From Granulicella sp. (lineage in GTDB: Bacteria > Acidobacteriota > Terriglobia > Terriglobales > Acidobacteriaceae), in NCBI GenBank assembly GCA_025408425.1, contig JANXYX010000016.1, positions 62,001-126,000 of the forward strand: a stretch of DNA of 64,000 nucleotides, read 5' to 3'. The notes under the pieces were generated by a model. The model was not told the DNA's origin. It was given only the letters and a program-made list of their open reading frames with translations, and did no database searches. Position 1 is the first letter of the stretch. Each line of letters starts with the position of its first letter. A program made the position numbers and the translations under genes. This document shows, one piece after another, positions 1 to 8,283 of the stretch.

Positions 1-1179
1 GGTACCTGTGGCAACCGGCTCTTCTATCTCGCCACGGCCCCGGAGTACTTCTCAGACATCATCAACTACCTCGGCGAACACGGTATGGCCAAGCCCGTAG
101 CCTGCACCGACGGCAGTAACAGAAAGCCCTGGGTACGCACCATCATCGAGAAGCCCTTCGGCCACGACCTCGACTCAGCCAAGGCCCTCAACGACGAAGT
201 CAATAAAGTCTTCGACGAAGATCAGATCTTCCGGATCGATCACTACCTCGGTAAGGAAACAGTCCAGAACATCCTCGTCTTCCGCTTCGCCAACGGAATC
301 TTCGAGAACGTCTGGAACCGAAACTACATCGATCACGTCGAGATCACCGCCGCTGAGAGCATCGGCATCGAAGGCCGTGGCCCCTTCTACGAGACCGCCG
401 GAGCTCTCCGCGACGTCGTCCAGAACCACGTCATGGAACTCCTCAGCTTCGTCGCCATGGAGCCGCCCGTCTCCTTTGAGGCCGACTCCGTCCGTGCGGA
501 GAAGGTCAAGGTCTGGCGCGCCATCACCCCCATCCACCCTGCGGACACTGTCCGTGGCCAGTACGGCCCCGGCAACGTAGATGGCAAGCCCGTCGTCGGT
601 TACCGCCAGGAAGATCGCGTCCATCCCCGCTCTCAGACTGAGACCTACGCTGGCCTCCGCCTAGAGATCGAGAACTGGCGCTGGGCTGGCGTTCCTTTCT
701 ACATCCGCGCAGGCAAGCGCCTCGCCAAGCGCGTCACAGAGATCACCATTCAGTTCAAACAACCACCCCTGCTCTTGTTCAAGGATCACGAAGGCAAAGG
801 CGCCGAGGGCATCAAGCCCAACGTCATCTCCATGCGCATCCAGCCCGATGAGGGCATCGCCCTGCGCTTCGGAGCCAAGGTGCCCGGCCCCAACATGGCC
901 ATCAGCCCCGTCACCATGGACTTCAACTACGAGCAGGCCTTCGGCAAGTCCTCCGCCAACGGCTACGAGCGCCTCCTGCTCGACGCCATGCTCGGCGACG
1001 GAACCCTCTTCGCCCACCGCGACGGAGTCGAAGCCACCTGGGCCCTCATGACCCCTATCCTCGAAGCCTGGGCCAAAGACCCCATCAAGGACTTCCCCAA
1101 CTACCCCGCCGGAACCTGGGGCCCACCCACCGCGGACGCCATGCTCAAATCCGACGGCCGCAAGTGGCGCAAACTCTAA
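1..1179 (+). CDS. zwf: Glucose-6-phosphate 1-dehydrogenase, 5' truncated by window edge
   Basis: Oxidises glucose 6-phosphate to 6-phosphogluconolactone with reduction of NADP (or NAD), the first step of the oxidative pentose phosphate and Entner-Doudoroff routes. The reading frame is open from base 1, so the gene enters from outside the window; 392 codons remain and the NAD(P)-binding N-terminus is mostly missing (full enzymes are about 480-510 residues). The frame before the first internal Met reads NRLFYLATAPEYF, which belongs to the family. The substrate/catalytic signature RIDHYLGKE is present near window base 235, and GVPFYIRAGKRL is the family C-domain motif. pgl starts 21 bases downstream and glk follows, which supports the call. 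Identity is very secure; cofactor preference cannot be judged because the Rossmann fingerprint is outside the window. Confidence 0.97.
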   Translation, partial: GTCGNRLFYLATAPEYFSDIINYLGEHGMAKPVACTDGSNRKPWVRTIIEKPFGHDLDSAKALNDEVNKVFDEDQIFRIDHYLGKETVQNILVFRFANGIFENVWNRNYIDHVEITAAESIGIEGRGPFYETAGALRDVVQNHVMELLSFVAMEPPVSFEADSVRAEKVKVWRAITPIHPADTVRGQYGPGNVDGKPVVGYRQEDRVHPRSQTETYAGLRLEIENWRWAGVPFYIRAGKRLAKRVTEITIQFKQPPLLLFKDHEGKGAEGIKPNVISMRIQPDEGIALRFGAKVPGPNMAISPVTMDFNYEQAFGKSSANGYERLLLDAMLGDGTLFAHRDGVEATWALMTPILEAWAKDPIKDFPNYPAGTWGPPTADAMLKSDGRKWRKL

Positions 1180-1200
1180 CCAGATAAGAGGCACTCAGCA

Positions 1201-1998
1201 ATGCCCCGCGCAGTAACCATCCACTACCAGGTCTCACCTACACCCGCAGACGTCGCCCGGTCCGCAGCAAGTCTCTTTGCTGCGACTGCGGCGGCGGCGG
1301 TCAAGGCTCGCGGCCTCGCCCGCATCGCCATCTCCGGCGGCCAAACCCCCAAAGCCATGTTCGAGCTCCTCGCCGACCAGGCACAGCCCTTCCGCAATCA
1401 GGTTCCCTGGGACAAGCTCGATCTCTTCTGGGTCGACGAGCGCTGCGTGCCCCCAAATCACCAGGACTCCAACTACCGCATGACCGACGAGGCCCTGCTC
1501 TCCAGGGTGCCGCTTTCGCCTCAGCGCATTCACCGCATGGAAGGTGAACTCGATCCCGAGGTCGCCGCTGCACGCTACGAGTCAGCAATTCGCAACGCAT
1601 TCAAGCTCGAAGGCGCACAGACTCCAACCTTCGACCTCATCTTCCTCGGTATGGGCGATGACGGCCACGCAGCCTCGCTCTTTCCCCACACCGAAGCCCT
1701 CGATAACCTCTCCAATATCGTCACCGCAAACCACGTCCCCCAGAAGGACACTTGGCGCATCACCCTCACCTGGCCCGTCATCAATCAGGGCAGGGAAGTC
1801 GTCTTCCTCATCGCAGGCGAAGCCAAGGCCGAGGTTCTATATAACGTTTTCCTGGGTCCCTACGACCCTGAGACTCTTCCATCCCAACTCATCCGCCCTG
1901 CCAGTGGCCGACTTAACCTCTTGCTCGACTCGGCGGCAGCAGCTAAGCTGCCTGAACCGGAAGTAGCAACCAGTACCGGGACTCTGGAGCTGAAATAA
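1201..1998 (+). CDS. pgl: 6-phosphogluconolactonase (DevB/SOL type)
   Basis: Hydrolyses 6-phosphogluconolactone, the product of the upstream zwf enzyme. The 265 residues carry the GlcNAc-6-P-isomerase/6-PGL fold signatures: the N-terminal sugar-phosphate loop ISGGQTPKAMFELL, the middle motif LFWVDERCVPP with SNYRM, and LGMGDDGHAASLFP near residue 150. Length is normal for the family. A purine-rich stretch (aagaggc) precedes the ATG. The stop codon abuts the ATG of glk with no intervening base, so the genes are almost certainly co-transcribed and probably translationally coupled. Confidence 0.96.
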   Translation: MPRAVTIHYQVSPTPADVARSAASLFAATAAAAVKARGLARIAISGGQTPKAMFELLADQAQPFRNQVPWDKLDLFWVDERCVPPNHQDSNYRMTDEALLSRVPLSPQRIHRMEGELDPEVAAARYESAIRNAFKLEGAQTPTFDLIFLGMGDDGHAASLFPHTEALDNLSNIVTANHVPQKDTWRITLTWPVINQGREVVFLIAGEAKAEVLYNVFLGPYDPETLPSQLIRPASGRLNLLLDSAAAAKLPEPEVATSTGTLELK

Positions 1999-3033
1999 AT
2001 GATTCTTGCAGGTGATGTCGGCGGTACCAAGGTTCATCTCGCGCTCTACAGCTTCGCCAACGGCCGTCTGCAGCCTGTCCGCGATCAAAAGTTTCCTGCG
2101 CACGAGTTTGCCTCGCTGGATGCCGTGGTCAATCAGTTCCTCTCCCACAACGAGCAGCATCGCTCAGAGATCGTAGCTGCCTGCTTCGGCTGCCCCGGTC
2201 CCGTCCGCGGAGGCCGCATCACGCTCACCAACCTCCCCTGGACCCTCGACACCCGCGAACTGCAGAAGTCGCTCTCGATCCAGCACATCTTCCTCATCAA
2301 CGATCTCGAAGCAAACGGCTACGGCATTCCCGAGCTGGCTCCAGACAAGATCTTCACCCTGCACGCCGGAGATCCGAACGCCGAAGGTCACCGCGGCCTG
2401 ATCGCCGCTGGCACCGGCCTCGGAGAGGCCCTCATGATCTGGGACGGCAAGCGCCACCGCCCCATCCCCTCGGAAGGAGGTCACTGCGACTTCTCCGCCC
2501 GCACCGACCGCGAGATCACCCTCCTCCAATACCTCCACCACACCCTCGCAGGCCGTGTTTCGTGCGAGCGCGTCGTCTCCGGTCTTGGCATCAAAAACGT
2601 CTACGCCTTCCTCCGCGACGTCGAGAAGCTCGATGAGCCACAATGGCTCAGAAACCGCATGGCCAGCGAAGACCCCAACGCCGTCATCAGTCAGTGCGCC
2701 GAGGACGGCTCCAGCTCCATCTGCTTCGAGACTATGAAGATCTTCTCCGCTGCCTACGGCGCCGAAGCCGGCAACATCGCACTCAAGGTCCTCGCCATGG
2801 GCGGCATCTACGTCGGCGGAGGCATCGCCCCCAAGATCCTCAAGACCCTCCAGAACGGCTTCTTCACCCAGGCCTTCCTCGACAAGGGCCGCCTCTCCGT
2901 ACTCCTCCAGGCCATCCCCGTCCGCGTCATCCTCGACGACACCTGCGCCCTCCTCGGGGCCGCCGCCTTCGCCGAAGCCCGCGCCTCGGAACTCTCCGGC
3001 CACTCCGAACGCGCTGCGTCTCTCCAGCTTTGA
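1999..3033 (+). CDS. glk: Glucokinase (Glk family, ROK-unrelated bacterial type)
   Basis: Phosphorylates glucose with ATP to feed the zwf/pgl steps encoded just upstream. The 344-residue protein has the phosphate-1 loop GDVGGTK at residues 5-11, the catalytic Asp in LINDLEANGYG (D102), the adenosine-side motif AAGTGLGEAL at about 136-145, SEGGHCDF at 158-165, and a late VGGGIAPKIL segment. This matches the E. coli-type Glk family (PF02685), not ROK kinases, because the ROK zinc motif CxCGxxGC is absent. Its ATG directly follows the pgl stop. The last codon overlaps a perfect TTGACA hexamer that may be part of the next promoter. Confidence 0.95.
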   Translation: MILAGDVGGTKVHLALYSFANGRLQPVRDQKFPAHEFASLDAVVNQFLSHNEQHRSEIVAACFGCPGPVRGGRITLTNLPWTLDTRELQKSLSIQHIFLINDLEANGYGIPELAPDKIFTLHAGDPNAEGHRGLIAAGTGLGEALMIWDGKRHRPIPSEGGHCDFSARTDREITLLQYLHHTLAGRVSCERVVSGLGIKNVYAFLRDVEKLDEPQWLRNRMASEDPNAVISQCAEDGSSSICFETMKIFSAAYGAEAGNIALKVLAMGGIYVGGGIAPKILKTLQNGFFTQAFLDKGRLSVLLQAIPVRVILDDTCALLGAAAFAEARASELSGHSERAASLQL

Positions 3034-3046
3034 CATCAGAATCATG

Positions 3047-3069
3047 ACTGTACCGTGACGTGGTACAGT
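3047..3069. promoter_or_regulatory. Perfect palindrome upstream of higBA, candidate HigA operator
   Basis: Two exactly complementary 8-base arms, ACTGTACC and GGTACAGT, flank a 7-base spacer, ending 9 bases before the toxin ATG. HigA-type antitoxins repress their own operon through such inverted repeats, so autoregulation is the simplest reading. A consensus TTGACA (3030-3035) lies just upstream over the glk stop codon, though I see no convincing -10 at normal spacing. The palindrome and position are seen directly; the binding protein is inferred. Confidence 0.6.
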
Positions 3070-3078
3070 AGCGCATAG

Positions 3079-3369
3079 ATGATAGCAAGCTGGAAAGATG
3101 CGTGGCTGCGAAACTTCTTCGAGAAGGACGTGCACTCAAAGAAAATACCAGCCGATCTCCGCGACAGGCTCTTTCGGAAGCTGCAAATGATAGATGATGC
3201 GGAAACTGTCGCCGATCTTCGAGTCCCGCCGAGCAACTACTTCGAGCAGTTGGAGGGAAATCTTGCCGGGTGGCACTCCATCCGCGTCAATGCCCAATGG
3301 CGACTGATCTTTCAATGGCAAGAAGGTAAGGCAATAGACATCTATCTAGATAACCACACCTACAGGTAG
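3079..3369 (+). CDS. higB: HigB/RelE-superfamily toxin (graT/higB type)
   Basis: A 96-residue basic protein of the RelE/ParE fold, HigB branch, expected to be a ribosome-dependent mRNA interferase. It begins with the family-like opening SWKDAWLRNFFEKD and includes RLFRKLQMIDDAET, the LRVPPSNYFEQLEGN segment, and the C-terminal strand motif WHSIRVNAQWRLIFQW that marks HigB proteins whose gene precedes the antitoxin. The Xre-type antitoxin starts 7 bases after the stop, the expected toxin-first order. No Shine-Dalgarno is visible; the ATG lies 9 bases after the palindromic element. The pair sits as a small insertion between glk and a peptidase gene, a common chromosomal TA location. Confidence 0.9.
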   Translation: MIASWKDAWLRNFFEKDVHSKKIPADLRDRLFRKLQMIDDAETVADLRVPPSNYFEQLEGNLAGWHSIRVNAQWRLIFQWQEGKAIDIYLDNHTYR

Positions 3370-3376
3370 ACCAACT

Positions 3377-3709
3377 ATGTTGATGACAAAACGAAAGCCC
3401 GCAACCCCCGGAGAGATTCTCGTAGAGGAATTCATGCAGCCTCTTCGTATCAGTCAGACTGATCTTGCTGAAAGAACCGGTCTCCCGCGAAAGCACATCA
3501 ACGAACTCTGCCGCGACCGCAGGGTCATTACTGCGGATACAGCGCTCATTCTCAGTCGCGTCTTTGGCAATACCCCAGACTTTTGGCTCAACACCCAACG
3601 CCGCACAGATCTCTGGGAAGCTCTCAACACCCCGGCACGCCTGCTTCGCATCCAGCGCGCAAAGCCTATTCGGAAAACCCTTGTTCGCCAATGGAAGATA
3701 TCTGCTTGA
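3377..3709 (+). CDS. higA: HigA-type antitoxin, Xre-family HTH
   Basis: A 110-residue antitoxin that should neutralise the upstream HigB and repress the operon. The HigA signature PGEILVEEFMQPL is followed by a helix-turn-helix (SQTDLAERTGLPRKHINELCRDR, split here into the scaffold helix SQTDLAERTGL and recognition helix PRKHINELCRD) and by the HigA core TADTALILSRVFGNTPDFWLN in residues 50-72, of which ALILSRVFGNTPDFW is diagnostic. The ATG at 3377 and one at 3383 are both possible starts. The C-terminal 35 residues are basic. Family assignment is firm; which bases it binds is inferred from the palindrome at 3047-3069. Confidence 0.9.
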   Translation: MLMTKRKPATPGEILVEEFMQPLRISQTDLAERTGLPRKHINELCRDRRVITADTALILSRVFGNTPDFWLNTQRRTDLWEALNTPARLLRIQRAKPIRKTLVRQWKISA

Positions 3710-3860
3710 TATCGAATATCCCCTGTACTAGCTAAGTTTCGCCATTCGCCTTTTACCCAACAATAAAAGGTTGTCGTCCGGCACGACACTACTCACAGCT
3801 TCATCGCGAATCCCGCGGTCAAGCAGGTTCCATGACCCAACCCGAGTATCCTAACAAGAT

Positions 3861-6479
3861 ATGCGCCTGAACTCGGCTCTCCGCCACACCCTCCTCGCTC
3901 TCACCGCGCTCGTCCCAGCGGCGTCCCTCATGGCCCAGCGCCTCCCCGCCAACGCTCACCCCGACCATTACTCGCTAGCTCTCACCCCCGACCTCAAAGC
4001 CGCCACCTTCACCGGCTCCGAAACCATCGACCTCACCCTCGACTCCCCCAGCAGCGCCATCACCCTCAACGCCGCCGAGATCAAATTCCTCTCCGTTACC
4101 GCCGGAACCCAATCCGCCACCGTCTCCTACGACGAAGCCAAAGAGCAAGCCACCCTCACCTTCCCCCAACCGCTCTCCGGCAAAGTTACCCTCGCCATCC
4201 AATACACCGGAATCCTCAACGACAAACTCCGCGGCTTCTACCTCTCCAGGACCACCGCCCGCAACTACGCCGTCACCCAGTTCGAACCCACTGACGCACG
4301 CCGCGCCTTCCCCTCCTTCGACGAGCCAGCCTACAAAGCCACCTTCGACATCGCCCTCACCATCGACGCCGCAGACACCGTCATCTCCAACACAAACCAA
4401 ATCTCAGACACCCCCGCCACCCCCGGCAAGCACACCCTCAAATTCGCCACCACCCCAAAGATGTCCACCTACCTCGTAGCCTTCCTCGTAGGCGATTTCC
4501 AGTGCACCACCGGCAAGTCAGACGGCGTTCCCATCCGCGCCTGCTCCACGCCCGACAAGGTCAAGCTCACCCGCTTCGCCGTCGAGTCTGCCAAATACAT
4601 CCTCCACTACTACGACACCTACTTCGGCATTAAGTACCCCATGCCAAAGCTCGACATGATCGCTCTCCCCGACTTCGAAGCCGGAGCCATGGAGAACTTC
4701 GGCTGCATCACCTACCGCGAGACGGACCTTCTTCTCGACAGCAAAACTGCCACCATCACCGCAAAGAAAAACGTCGCCTCCGTAGTCGCCCACGAGATGG
4801 CCCATCAGTGGTTCGGCGACATGGTCACCATGCAGTGGTGGGACAATATCTGGCTCAACGAGGGCTTCGCCACCTGGATGGAGGCCAAGCCCCTCGCCAA
4901 CTGGCACCCTGAGTGGAACGTCCCTCAGGACGTCGCTCAGGATCTCGACGCCACCCTCAACTACGACGCGATCGCCACCACCCGCACCATCCGCGCCAAC
5001 GCCTCCACCCCCGACGAGATCAACGAGCTATTCGACGGCATCGCCTACGGCAAAGCCGGAGCCGTCCTCGGCATGCTCGAAACCTACCTCGGCCAAGAGA
5101 CCTTCCGTCAGGGAGTCCACAACTATCTCCAGGCCCATCTCTACGCCAACGCCACCGCAGAAGACTTCTGGAACGCCCAGACCGCCATCTCCAACCTTCC
5201 CGTCGACAAGATCATGCAGAGCTTCGTCGATCAACCCGGCGTCCCCCTCCTCACCTTCCGCGACGCCTTCGCCGGCCTTGCTCCTGTAACCCAGCAGCGC
5301 TTCTTCTCCGCTGCACAGGGCAATCCCGCCACCGCCGCCAACCCCCAGCGCTGGACCCTCCCCGTCTGCATCAAGACCAGCTCTACCCCCACCTGCATCG
5401 TCCTCACCCCCCAGGACTCCGCGCTCTCCCTCCCCATCGACATCGGCGTCCCTGTCTTCTATGCCAACGCCACCGGCAAGGGTTACTACCGCACCCAATA
5501 CACTCCCTTCCAATACGCTGCCATCACGGCCAACACCGAAACCGCTCTCCCCCCCGTGGCGCGCATCGGTCTCCTTGGTGATCGCTGGGCACTGGTCAAC
5601 TCAGGCCAGATCAACATCGGCGAATTCCTCGACCTCATCCTCTCCCTCAAACACGACTCCAGCGCTGCAGTCATCGAGACTGTCCTCAACAAGATCAACG
5701 CCATCGAATCCCGCATCGCCAATGCTCAAGATCGCGACCAGATATCCGCAGTGATCCGTCACGAGTTCGGCCCCATCTACGCAGCGCTCGGCCGGCCTGC
5801 AAAGAACGACTCCTTTGATCGCCAGATGCTCCGCGCCAATCTCTTCGAACTCCTCGGCGAAGCAAAGGATCCAGCCGCCATCACCCAGGCCAGTCAAATC
5901 ACCAACCGTGTCTTCGCCCGGCGCACCAAACCCGACAAGACCTTGGACCCCATGCTCTCCGACGTCGCACTCTACATCGCAGCTACTACCGGAGACGCCA
6001 CTCTCTACGACAAAGTCCTCGCTGTCAGTCAGGATCCTCATGACCCCGACCTTCAGTCCGACGCTCTTCGCGCTCTTACCCGCTTCCAGTCGCCAGCTCT
6101 CGTCACCCGCACCCTGGACTACGCCGTCTCCGGACATGTCCGAAATCAGGATAGCTGGATCCTCATGGCTGCTGTCCTCACCGCCCGGGAGACGCGCGAT
6201 CAAGCTTGGGATTACATCCAGCAGCACTGGGACAAAGTACACGCCCAGTTCACCACCAACTCCGGCGTGCGCATCGTAGCCGCTGCCGGCTCCTTCTGCA
6301 CCGCGCAGCAGCGGGATCAAGTCACTACCTTCTTCGCGACTCATCCCGTCGATGCCTCGGAGCGCACCCTCGCCAAATCCATCGACAGCATCAACGCCTG
6401 CATCCAGCTCCGCGCCACCCAGCAGCCCAACCTCCACCACTGGCTCGCCACACAACCCAACTCAGCCCTGTCACAATAG
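3861..6479 (+). CDS. M1-family zinc aminopeptidase, exported
   Basis: Removes N-terminal residues from peptides, probably in the periplasm. An 872-residue protein with an N-terminal signal peptide ending near ASLMAQ. The exopeptidase motif GAMEN is at 275-279. The zinc site HEMAH is at 311-315, with the third ligand Glu at 334 in NEGFA, giving the exact HEXXH-X18-E gluzincin spacing. A C-terminal ERAP1-like helical domain fills residues 540-870. Length and layout match PepN/ERAP-like M1 enzymes rather than leukotriene A4 hydrolases. The MFS gene starts 7 bases downstream. There are no other peptidase genes nearby to define a specific substrate, so its biological target is unknown. Confidence 0.93.
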   Translation: MRLNSALRHTLLALTALVPAASLMAQRLPANAHPDHYSLALTPDLKAATFTGSETIDLTLDSPSSAITLNAAEIKFLSVTAGTQSATVSYDEAKEQATLTFPQPLSGKVTLAIQYTGILNDKLRGFYLSRTTARNYAVTQFEPTDARRAFPSFDEPAYKATFDIALTIDAADTVISNTNQISDTPATPGKHTLKFATTPKMSTYLVAFLVGDFQCTTGKSDGVPIRACSTPDKVKLTRFAVESAKYILHYYDTYFGIKYPMPKLDMIALPDFEAGAMENFGCITYRETDLLLDSKTATITAKKNVASVVAHEMAHQWFGDMVTMQWWDNIWLNEGFATWMEAKPLANWHPEWNVPQDVAQDLDATLNYDAIATTRTIRANASTPDEINELFDGIAYGKAGAVLGMLETYLGQETFRQGVHNYLQAHLYANATAEDFWNAQTAISNLPVDKIMQSFVDQPGVPLLTFRDAFAGLAPVTQQRFFSAAQGNPATAANPQRWTLPVCIKTSSTPTCIVLTPQDSALSLPIDIGVPVFYANATGKGYYRTQYTPFQYAAITANTETALPPVARIGLLGDRWALVNSGQINIGEFLDLILSLKHDSSAAVIETVLNKINAIESRIANAQDRDQISAVIRHEFGPIYAALGRPAKNDSFDRQMLRANLFELLGEAKDPAAITQASQITNRVFARRTKPDKTLDPMLSDVALYIAATTGDATLYDKVLAVSQDPHDPDLQSDALRALTRFQSPALVTRTLDYAVSGHVRNQDSWILMAAVLTARETRDQAWDYIQQHWDKVHAQFTTNSGVRIVAAAGSFCTAQQRDQVTTFFATHPVDASERTLAKSIDSINACIQLRATQQPNLHHWLATQPNSALSQ

Positions 6480-6486
6480 CCCTACC

Positions 6487-7740
6487 GTGCCCAGTACTTT
6501 GACCAGTGCAACCTTCACCGCACCGCGCCCCACCTTGGTCCGCCAATGGGCACCCTGCATCGCGATGATGCTGCTCTCGCTGCTCAGTTACGCTGACCGC
6601 AGCGTCCTCGCCATCCTCAGTCCCACCATACTTGCCGATCTGCACCTCTCGGCGACACAGTACGGCTATGCCGTCTCTGCCTTCAGCATCTGCTACATGC
6701 TCGCCAACCCCATCTGGGGTTATTGGATCGATCGCCGCGGCCTCTGGATCACCATTCTCGTTGCAGTCACCCTCTGGTCCTTCGCCTCCGGCAGCCATGC
6801 CTTCATGCTCGGCCTTACCAGCATGTGCCTCGCTCGCGGACTCCTCGGCTTCGGCGAAGGTGCCACCTTTCCCGCTGGTCTCGCCGCCATCGCCGAAACT
6901 CTGCCCCTTGAGCGCCGCTCCTTCGGCCTCGGCCTCGCCTACAGCGGAGGATCCCTCGGAGCCGCCCTCACTCCGCTTCTCATCACCCCCATCGCGATTC
7001 GCTACGGCTGGCGCTCAACCTTCCTTCTCACAGCAGTACTCGGTCTCGTCTGGATACTGCTCTGGTTCTTCCTGCGAGCCAGCGGAATCTATCGCTCACA
7101 CACACCAGCAGAGGCCTCGAAATCAGCCGTCCCTGCTCATCGCTGGAACCGCAACCTCATCGCCACTGCCGCCATCTACGGCCTCGGAGCCGCACCCCTC
7201 GCCTTCGGTCTCTATGCCGCTCCGCTCTATCTCTCCCGCGTCCTCCATGTCAGTCAGGCCTCACTCGGCCATCTCCTCTGGATCCCGCCCGCTGGCTGGG
7301 AGGCTGGCTACCTCTTCTGGGGACGCGTCGCCGATCGCCGGCAACTCCGCAAAGCAGCACGTCCCTCCAGCCTCTTCGTGGCCTTCTGCGTTCTTGGCTT
7401 CCTCATCACGCTTGCTCCGCTGGCAGCGATCAGCCCGCATCCCATCCTCGCCACCATGCTGCTCTTCTTCTTCCAGATGTTCATCGCCGGTGGTTTCGTT
7501 GTCCTCACTCTCTCCGACGGAATGAACGCCCAGCCCCGTCAAAGCTCTGGCTTCCTCGCCGGTGTCGCCATCTCTTCCTGGGCGGGAGTCACCGGGCTAC
7601 TCACCCCCGTCCTCGGCCACTTCTTTGACCACGGCCAATACACCCGTGGCTTCTGGCTCATCGCCTGCCTCCCAATCCTTGGCACCCTCCTGTGGAAGCT
7701 TCTCAGTACCCCGCCACCGCTGTCGCAACACTCCCTCTAG
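6487..7740 (+). CDS. MFS transporter, spectinomycin/anion-cation (Spns/ExuT-like) type
   Basis: A 417-residue major facilitator with about 12 hydrophobic segments. I chose the GTG at 6487 because it lies 8 bases after the peptidase stop in frame; an ATG further upstream (6352) would overlap the peptidase for over 120 bases, and another ATG at 6565 falls inside TM1. The opening SYADRSVLAILSP and the motif-A-like WGYWIDRRGLW between TM2 and TM3, and the repeat GRVADRR after TM7, are MFS hallmarks. RGLLGFGEGATFPAGLAAI is typical of the hexuronate/phosphate/anion-cation symporter branch. Substrate unknown. Coupled to the aminopeptidase gene, it could import products of extracellular degradation, but that is inference. 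Confidence 0.85.
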   Translation: MPSTLTSATFTAPRPTLVRQWAPCIAMMLLSLLSYADRSVLAILSPTILADLHLSATQYGYAVSAFSICYMLANPIWGYWIDRRGLWITILVAVTLWSFASGSHAFMLGLTSMCLARGLLGFGEGATFPAGLAAIAETLPLERRSFGLGLAYSGGSLGAALTPLLITPIAIRYGWRSTFLLTAVLGLVWILLWFFLRASGIYRSHTPAEASKSAVPAHRWNRNLIATAAIYGLGAAPLAFGLYAAPLYLSRVLHVSQASLGHLLWIPPAGWEAGYLFWGRVADRRQLRKAARPSSLFVAFCVLGFLITLAPLAAISPHPILATMLLFFFQMFIAGGFVVLTLSDGMNAQPRQSSGFLAGVAISSWAGVTGLLTPVLGHFFDHGQYTRGFWLIACLPILGTLLWKLLSTPPPLSQHSL

Positions 7741-8040
7741 CCCATCGGTACTCTCCAGCGCCACCCAAGAACCTGAATAGTTACCCGGCATCAACATCCT
7801 CAACCTATTCACCCGAGTTGCATCCACACCATGCAACGATTCGCGTCACGTTCGTTGTAAACCAGCCTTGTACAGCTAAATGGCTTACACTCCGTCGCAG
7901 CATCGCAGCATTACGGCCTTGCAATCACCCGTCTTTGCTTAAGTCACTACAACTAATTAGCCAGATTACAACCTGTAAAAACGCCTCTTGTTCGTTGACT
8001 TTCGATATTGCGGTAAGTAACGTTTGACCTGAGGACACTC
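7741..8040. other. 300-base intergenic stretch upstream of the exosortase locus
   Basis: No reading frame with coding character spans this interval. It is AT-richer than its surroundings in the last 150 bases, as expected of a promoter region. A TTGACT hexamer lies at 7995-8000 without a good -10 at 17 bases. A GAGG ribosome-binding site is at 8031-8034, six bases before the ATG of the small protein. I found no hairpin terminator for the MFS gene here and no sigma-54 site. Confidence 0.5.
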
Positions 8041-8232
8041 ATGAAGAAAACATCGCTTTCACTCATCGGTTTCGCACTACTCTTATCCGTTGCCCTCCCT
8101 CTCCATGCCCAGGGCGGCTGCGTCAATTCACCAGAAAACCCCACCGCGCTTCTCGCCGTCGTTGGCTCCGTCGGAGCGTTTGTCGTCTCGGCTCGCGCAC
8201 GCATCAAGGCACGCCGTAGTTCGTCGAAGTAA
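8041..8232 (+). CDS. Small TM-motif-TM protein with PENPTA motif, exosortase-associated
   Basis: A 63-residue protein: an N-terminal signal-like helix (residues 5-23), the short motif GGCVNSPENPTALL at 25-38, a second hydrophobic stretch to about residue 50, and a basic tail RARIKARR. This hydrophobic-motif-hydrophobic-basic layout is what I recall NCBI calling an XrtJ-associated TM-motif-TM protein, always encoded next to exosortase J in acidobacteria. The PENP core followed by a TM and Arg cluster is a miniature exosortase sorting signal, so the protein may be a substrate, a decoy or an accessory subunit. A GAGG ribosome-binding site precedes the ATG. The exosortase gene starts 51 bases downstream. 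Confidence 0.75.
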   Translation: MKKTSLSLIGFALLLSVALPLHAQGGCVNSPENPTALLAVVGSVGAFVVSARARIKARRSSSK

Positions 8233-8283
8233 TCTGCGCCGACACTCTCGCTGCTTCCAGCGAGTTGGTAGTATCGGATACGT

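Noticed and set aside
2164-3135. A 323-codon open frame on the minus strand opposite glk
   Set aside because: Antisense shadow rich in Gly/Asp/Glu/Val as expected from the glk codons; no ribosome-binding site or domain.
6352-6486. An upstream ATG that would extend the MFS transporter
   Set aside because: The extension overlaps the peptidase by over 120 bases in another frame and adds a Ser/Pro-rich sequence unlike any transporter N-terminus; GTG at 6487 fits better.
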